A stretch of DNA of 57,352 nt from Hypsibius dujardini (Eukaryota > Tardigrada > Eutardigrada > Parachela > Hypsibiidae), in contig LRSR01007827.1 of assembly GCA_001579985.1 (NCBI GenBank), forward strand, positions 1 through 57,352. Direction: 5' to 3'. The position numbers and the translations under genes were made by a program. How positions within the stretch are numbered: position 1 is the stretch's first letter; each line of letters opens with the position of its first letter. This document shows, in pieces, positions 56,173 through 57,352 of the stretch. A model generated the notes under the pieces. The model did not search any database, was not told the origin of the DNA, and was given only the letters and a program-made list of their open reading frames with translations.

Positions 56173-56661
56173 TAAACAAAGCAGACATCTACGTATAGAT
56201 TCAAGAATAACCTGACTTAGATGGACTTTTACTTCAGGCGCCGACCATTGCTTCGTGGGATTCATGTCTATCAGCGATGCAAGACGCCCTTCGAATCGAA
56301 ATTCAAATTCGATATGGACTACATGATCTCTCGAAACGTGCCACCAAAGAGCTGGACTTTGCTGTAAGCCCTTAAAGCAAGCACATTTTCTTCGCGAACC
56401 AGACACACTCGTTTCATGTGTCTTACTTCATACTTCTTCACTGCTCCCTAGTTTGAGAAGCTGGCATCTGACATGATCTTCAAGAATGCCAAATCAATCA
56501 AGCAGATAGCGGACATTGTTCGGCAGTTCCTGCGGGTGGCGGGAGGAGCGGAAGGACGACCGACCGACCGCGGGGCCGGTGAGTTCCTTCTCGACAAGGA
56601 GCTACAGAAGGACGAGACTGCTTTCTCCGCGTCCGGTCTGGCGAAACCTCTCTCATTTTAA
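55457..56661 (+). CDS. Secreted ferritin-like subunit with degenerate ferroxidase site (4 exons)
   Basis: Exons are 55457-55708, 55787-55933, 56238-56363 and 56452-56661, all phase 0, giving 244 residues. A signal peptide (YLFILLLGVVLHHITPTHG) and a linker precede a four-helix ferritin domain. Helix A is INKQINLEYSAFYAYESM, the loop is FFDSANNPMPG, helix B is FLLKLADKQLNQARIFITFL followed by KGGKLFLPDIK, helix C is WDSCLSAMQDALRIEIQI, and the C-terminal part is ASDMIFKNAKSIKQIADIV then GEFLLDKEL. Ungapped alignment with animal heavy chains keeps E27 (E74), Y34 (Y81) and E107. E62 becomes Q109, H65 becomes Q112 and Q141 becomes N, so iron oxidation is unlikely. It may act as a light-chain-like partner in a mixed secreted ferritin shell. 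No CAGTG iron-responsive loop is visible in the 110 bases before the ATG. Convergent with HPPD. Confidence 0.85.
56055..56172. repeat. CAGA simple repeat in ferritin-like intron 2
   Basis: GACAGACAGACAATCAGATA-type text ending in pure GACAGACAGACAGACAGACA at 56131-56170. It lies entirely within the 304-base intron. Confidence 0.9.
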
Positions 56662-56931
56662 TTAATCTAACGTCGCTACATTCATCAACGAAAATAGTCT
56701 CACTGAGTTGAGCCTGCTTCTGTTCCGTATGAGCGACCAGATCGTCAAACAACCATTTCAACGTGTTGCTGTCTTTATTGTACGGATCTTGCTCGTAACA
56801 AAACTGACCGTGTCCAAAAACTGTATTTCCTCAACAAATTAATTTAACAACGTTTCACAAGGAACTGGCACACAAATCAAACAAAAAAATGCATCTCTTG
56901 AGACCAAAACCACGCCGTAAAGTTTCTTGCG

Positions 56932-57295
56932 TCATAATGACGAGGAAACGGGCAAGTTAAGAGACTGTTGGACGGACCACCACAAGGCGGCGATGTTGCC
57001 GGTACCGAATCCCGAAGCGCCCTGCCGTTCGATCAACTCCATAAAGAAGGTTTTCTTATCAAAAATGGGTTTGGTGAAGATTTGCTTCAAATAACGTCTG
57101 TAACAATAACAAAAACAGAGAAATTGTAATCTTTGATCAGCAGGCGCAGTTCGTATGGTTTCAATCAAAGATTCCTACTCACTTCCGACCATCGCCCGTG
57201 CCTGATGAGTCTGCTTCGCTGTCCAATAAGATTCCGTTGTCTCTCAACAGGGACAAGCTTTCCCCGGATAGAGCTATTTCCTTGAGCTTCCCCAG
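56932..57295 (-). CDS. HPD: 4-hydroxyphenylpyruvate dioxygenase, C-terminal exons (gene leaves window)
   Basis: Exons (minus) are 57295-57183 and 57097-56932, a phase 2 junction, giving the last 92 residues. The sequence moves from [20 protein letters not shown] and GILLDSE into [20 protein letters not shown] and [18 protein letters not shown], ending LPVSSSL. These match the second half of the C-terminal vicinal-oxygen-chelate domain. The Glu of FFMELI corresponds to the last iron ligand of the family, and GFGTGNI is the C-terminal hallmark. The enzyme converts 4-hydroxyphenylpyruvate to homogentisate in tyrosine breakdown. The start and the two His ligands lie beyond the right edge. Its 3' end faces the ferritin-like gene, 270 bases away. 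Confidence 0.93.
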
Positions 57296-57352
57296 CTGGA
57301 ATTCAGACACAAATTTCGTTTACATGGGTGTCGATCTGTCGATCTGTCTATC

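Overview
This is a nuclear segment of a small-genome animal. Genes are split by short GT-AG introns, and gene order mixes housekeeping and lineage-specific genes. Two neighbouring genes encode bacterial-type large-subunit (KatE/HPII, clade 2) catalases that contain spliceosomal introns. Bacterial-type catalases in an ecdysozoan context are a known peculiarity of tardigrades, so a tardigrade is my best guess. That attribution rests on family knowledge and cannot be proven from the window alone.

Layout. 2-1168 (+): 3' part of an aspartate dehydrogenase-domain gene. 2109-2619 (-): ribosomal P2, divergent from MED21 (3249-4525, +). 5527-7413 (+): nine-exon RPL5, convergent with single-exon NAA40 (8018-8653, -). 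9725-9842: a solitary 5S rRNA gene. 10972-12579 (+): secreted repeat-rich protein resembling bacterial head-GIN/DUF2807 beta-helices. 12.9-30.7 kb is mostly repeat and relic territory: a dead Tc1/mariner, fold-back elements, a Gag-like relic, dispersed duplications, and decayed coding remnants. 30763-35319 (+): a seven-TM gustatory-receptor-like gene whose introns hold several MITE-like elements. 36.7-37.6 kb (+): an unidentified membrane-protein gene whose last exon has a frameshifted inverted copy at 13.75-14.02 kb. 38998-43142 and 45015-49345 (both -): the tandem catalases. 51.32-52.59 kb: a giant palindromic fold-back element. 55457-56661 (+): a secreted ferritin-like subunit, convergent with the 3' end of an HPPD gene (56932-57295, -).

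Repeats. Introns and spacers are rich in CTGT/CAGA and TTGATTGA-type simple repeats. Many short inverted-repeat elements lie in spacers and introns.

Function. The catalase pair (one with a signal peptide, one without) and the ferritin-like subunit with lost ferroxidase ligands make the right half of the window look oriented to peroxide and iron handling. That grouping is inference. The remaining genes are ordinary housekeeping: translation, Mediator, histone N-terminal acetylation, amino-acid catabolism.
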